NCBI GenBank assembly: GCA_900553595.1
Contig: USEC01000004.1
Coordinates: forward strand, 1 to 64,000
Length of the DNA: 64,000 nt
Reading direction: 5' to 3'
Source of the DNA: an uncultured Prevotella sp.
GTDB taxonomy: Bacteria; Bacteroidota; Bacteroidia; Bacteroidales; Bacteroidaceae
Of this stretch, positions 63,789 through 64,000 are shown one piece after another. The stretch's first letter is position 1, and the number at the start of each line of letters is the position of its first letter. The translations under genes were made by a program, and so were the position numbers. The notes beneath the pieces were generated by a model that did no database searches, had not been told where the DNA came from, and was given only the letters and a program-made list of their open reading frames with translations.

Positions 63789-64000
63789 ATGAAAAAGTAT
63801 CCCAAAATTGGAATCCGCCCCACCATTGACGGTCGTCAGGGAGGTGTGCGTGAAAGCCTTGAAGAAAAGACAATGAACCTTGCAAAGTCTGTTGCAAAAC
63901 TCATTTCCGAAAACTTGCGCAACGGCGACGGCTCTCCCGTTGAGTGCGTCATCGCCGACACCACAATAGGACGCGTGGGCGAAAGCGCCGCATGCGCCGA
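63789..64000 (+). CDS. fucI: L-fucose isomerase, N-terminal part (cut by the window end)
   Basis: The first 70 codons read [20 protein letters not shown] then [19 protein letters not shown] and [18 protein letters not shown], the characteristic N-terminus of FucI, which converts L-fucose to L-fuculose as the first step of fucose use. The rest is outside the window, so downstream fucose genes cannot be judged. It agrees with a host-glycan-using lifestyle together with GH20 and GH84. Confidence 0.93.
   Translation, partial: MKKYPKIGIRPTIDGRQGGVRESLEEKTMNLAKSVAKLISENLRNGDGSPVECVIADTTIGRVGESAACA

Overview
The window reads as chromosome of a Bacteroidota organism of the order Bacteroidales, most likely a Prevotellaceae relative. 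The signs are Bacteroidetes-type promoters (a TTTG-like -33 box about 19-20 bases before a TAnnTTTG -7 box, with almost no Shine-Dalgarno sites), a six-gene Na+-translocating NADH:quinone reductase operon, Bacteroidetes-restricted families (resembling DUF4348, DUF4827, DUF4924, DUF5106), and secreted GH20 and GH84 hexosaminidases with an L-fucose isomerase. The species cannot be fixed from sequence alone. No phage, conjugative element, CRISPR array or rRNA operon was seen.

Layout. 1-4.7 kb: end of rplU, rpmA, pheS (-), a lipoprotein overlapping murB, and an MBL-fold hydrolase. 4.7-5.5 kb: tRNA-Arg(ACG) (+), tRNA-Thr(CGT) and tRNA-Gly(CCC) (-). 5.8-11.7 kb: galE (-), a small acidic protein, secreted GH20, a PD40-type periplasmic protein and a nucleoside phosphorylase. 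12.1-17.9 kb: nqrABCDEF on the minus strand. 18-26.3 kb: tamB overlapping a helix-hairpin-helix/beta-barrel protein, a LemA-like protein and an unknown membrane protein. 26.3-36.4 kb: a 197-bp MITE-like element, thrS (-), GH84, nrnA, a DUF4827-type lipoprotein, glmM, a thioredoxin-fold protein and bcp (-). 36.7-43.1 kb: carB, carA and a PurF-family amidotransferase (-). 43.2-49.6 kb: a Wza-type lipoprotein, ansA, a GT4 glycosyltransferase and a coiled-coil/zapA/rny operon. 50.5-64 kb: rfbA, a Wzc-type tyrosine kinase with a Tyr/Gly-rich tail, a HAD phosphatase, fmt, a TsaC-family enzyme, a ClC transporter, a ROK kinase, a LysE-type exporter, a DUF4924-type protein, rfbD, prfC and the start of fucI.

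How the genes fit together. Most are housekeeping: translation (rpmA, pheS, thrS, fmt, prfC, TsaC family, tRNAs), cell wall precursors (murB, glmM), nucleotide synthesis (carAB and the PurF relative), respiration (nqr) and RNA decay/division (rny, zapA, nrnA). Surface polysaccharide functions (galE, Wza-like, GT4, rfbA, Wzc-like, rfbD) are scattered rather than in one locus. GH20, GH84 and fucI suggest use of host glycans.

The least explained material is non-coding. A dispersed repeat family with core AACAAGGCTTCTTTGC occurs at five intergenic loci, each with 4-5 units of about 22 nt in mixed orientation. There is also a 197-bp element with perfect 20-bp terminal inverted repeats, a second inverted-repeat element before rfbA, and a hairpin holding the stop codons of two convergent genes. 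These are the best leads for something undescribed. I did not find a convincing new multi-gene system; the tamB/HhH-barrel pair and the LemA-like/membrane-protein pair are the closest candidates.
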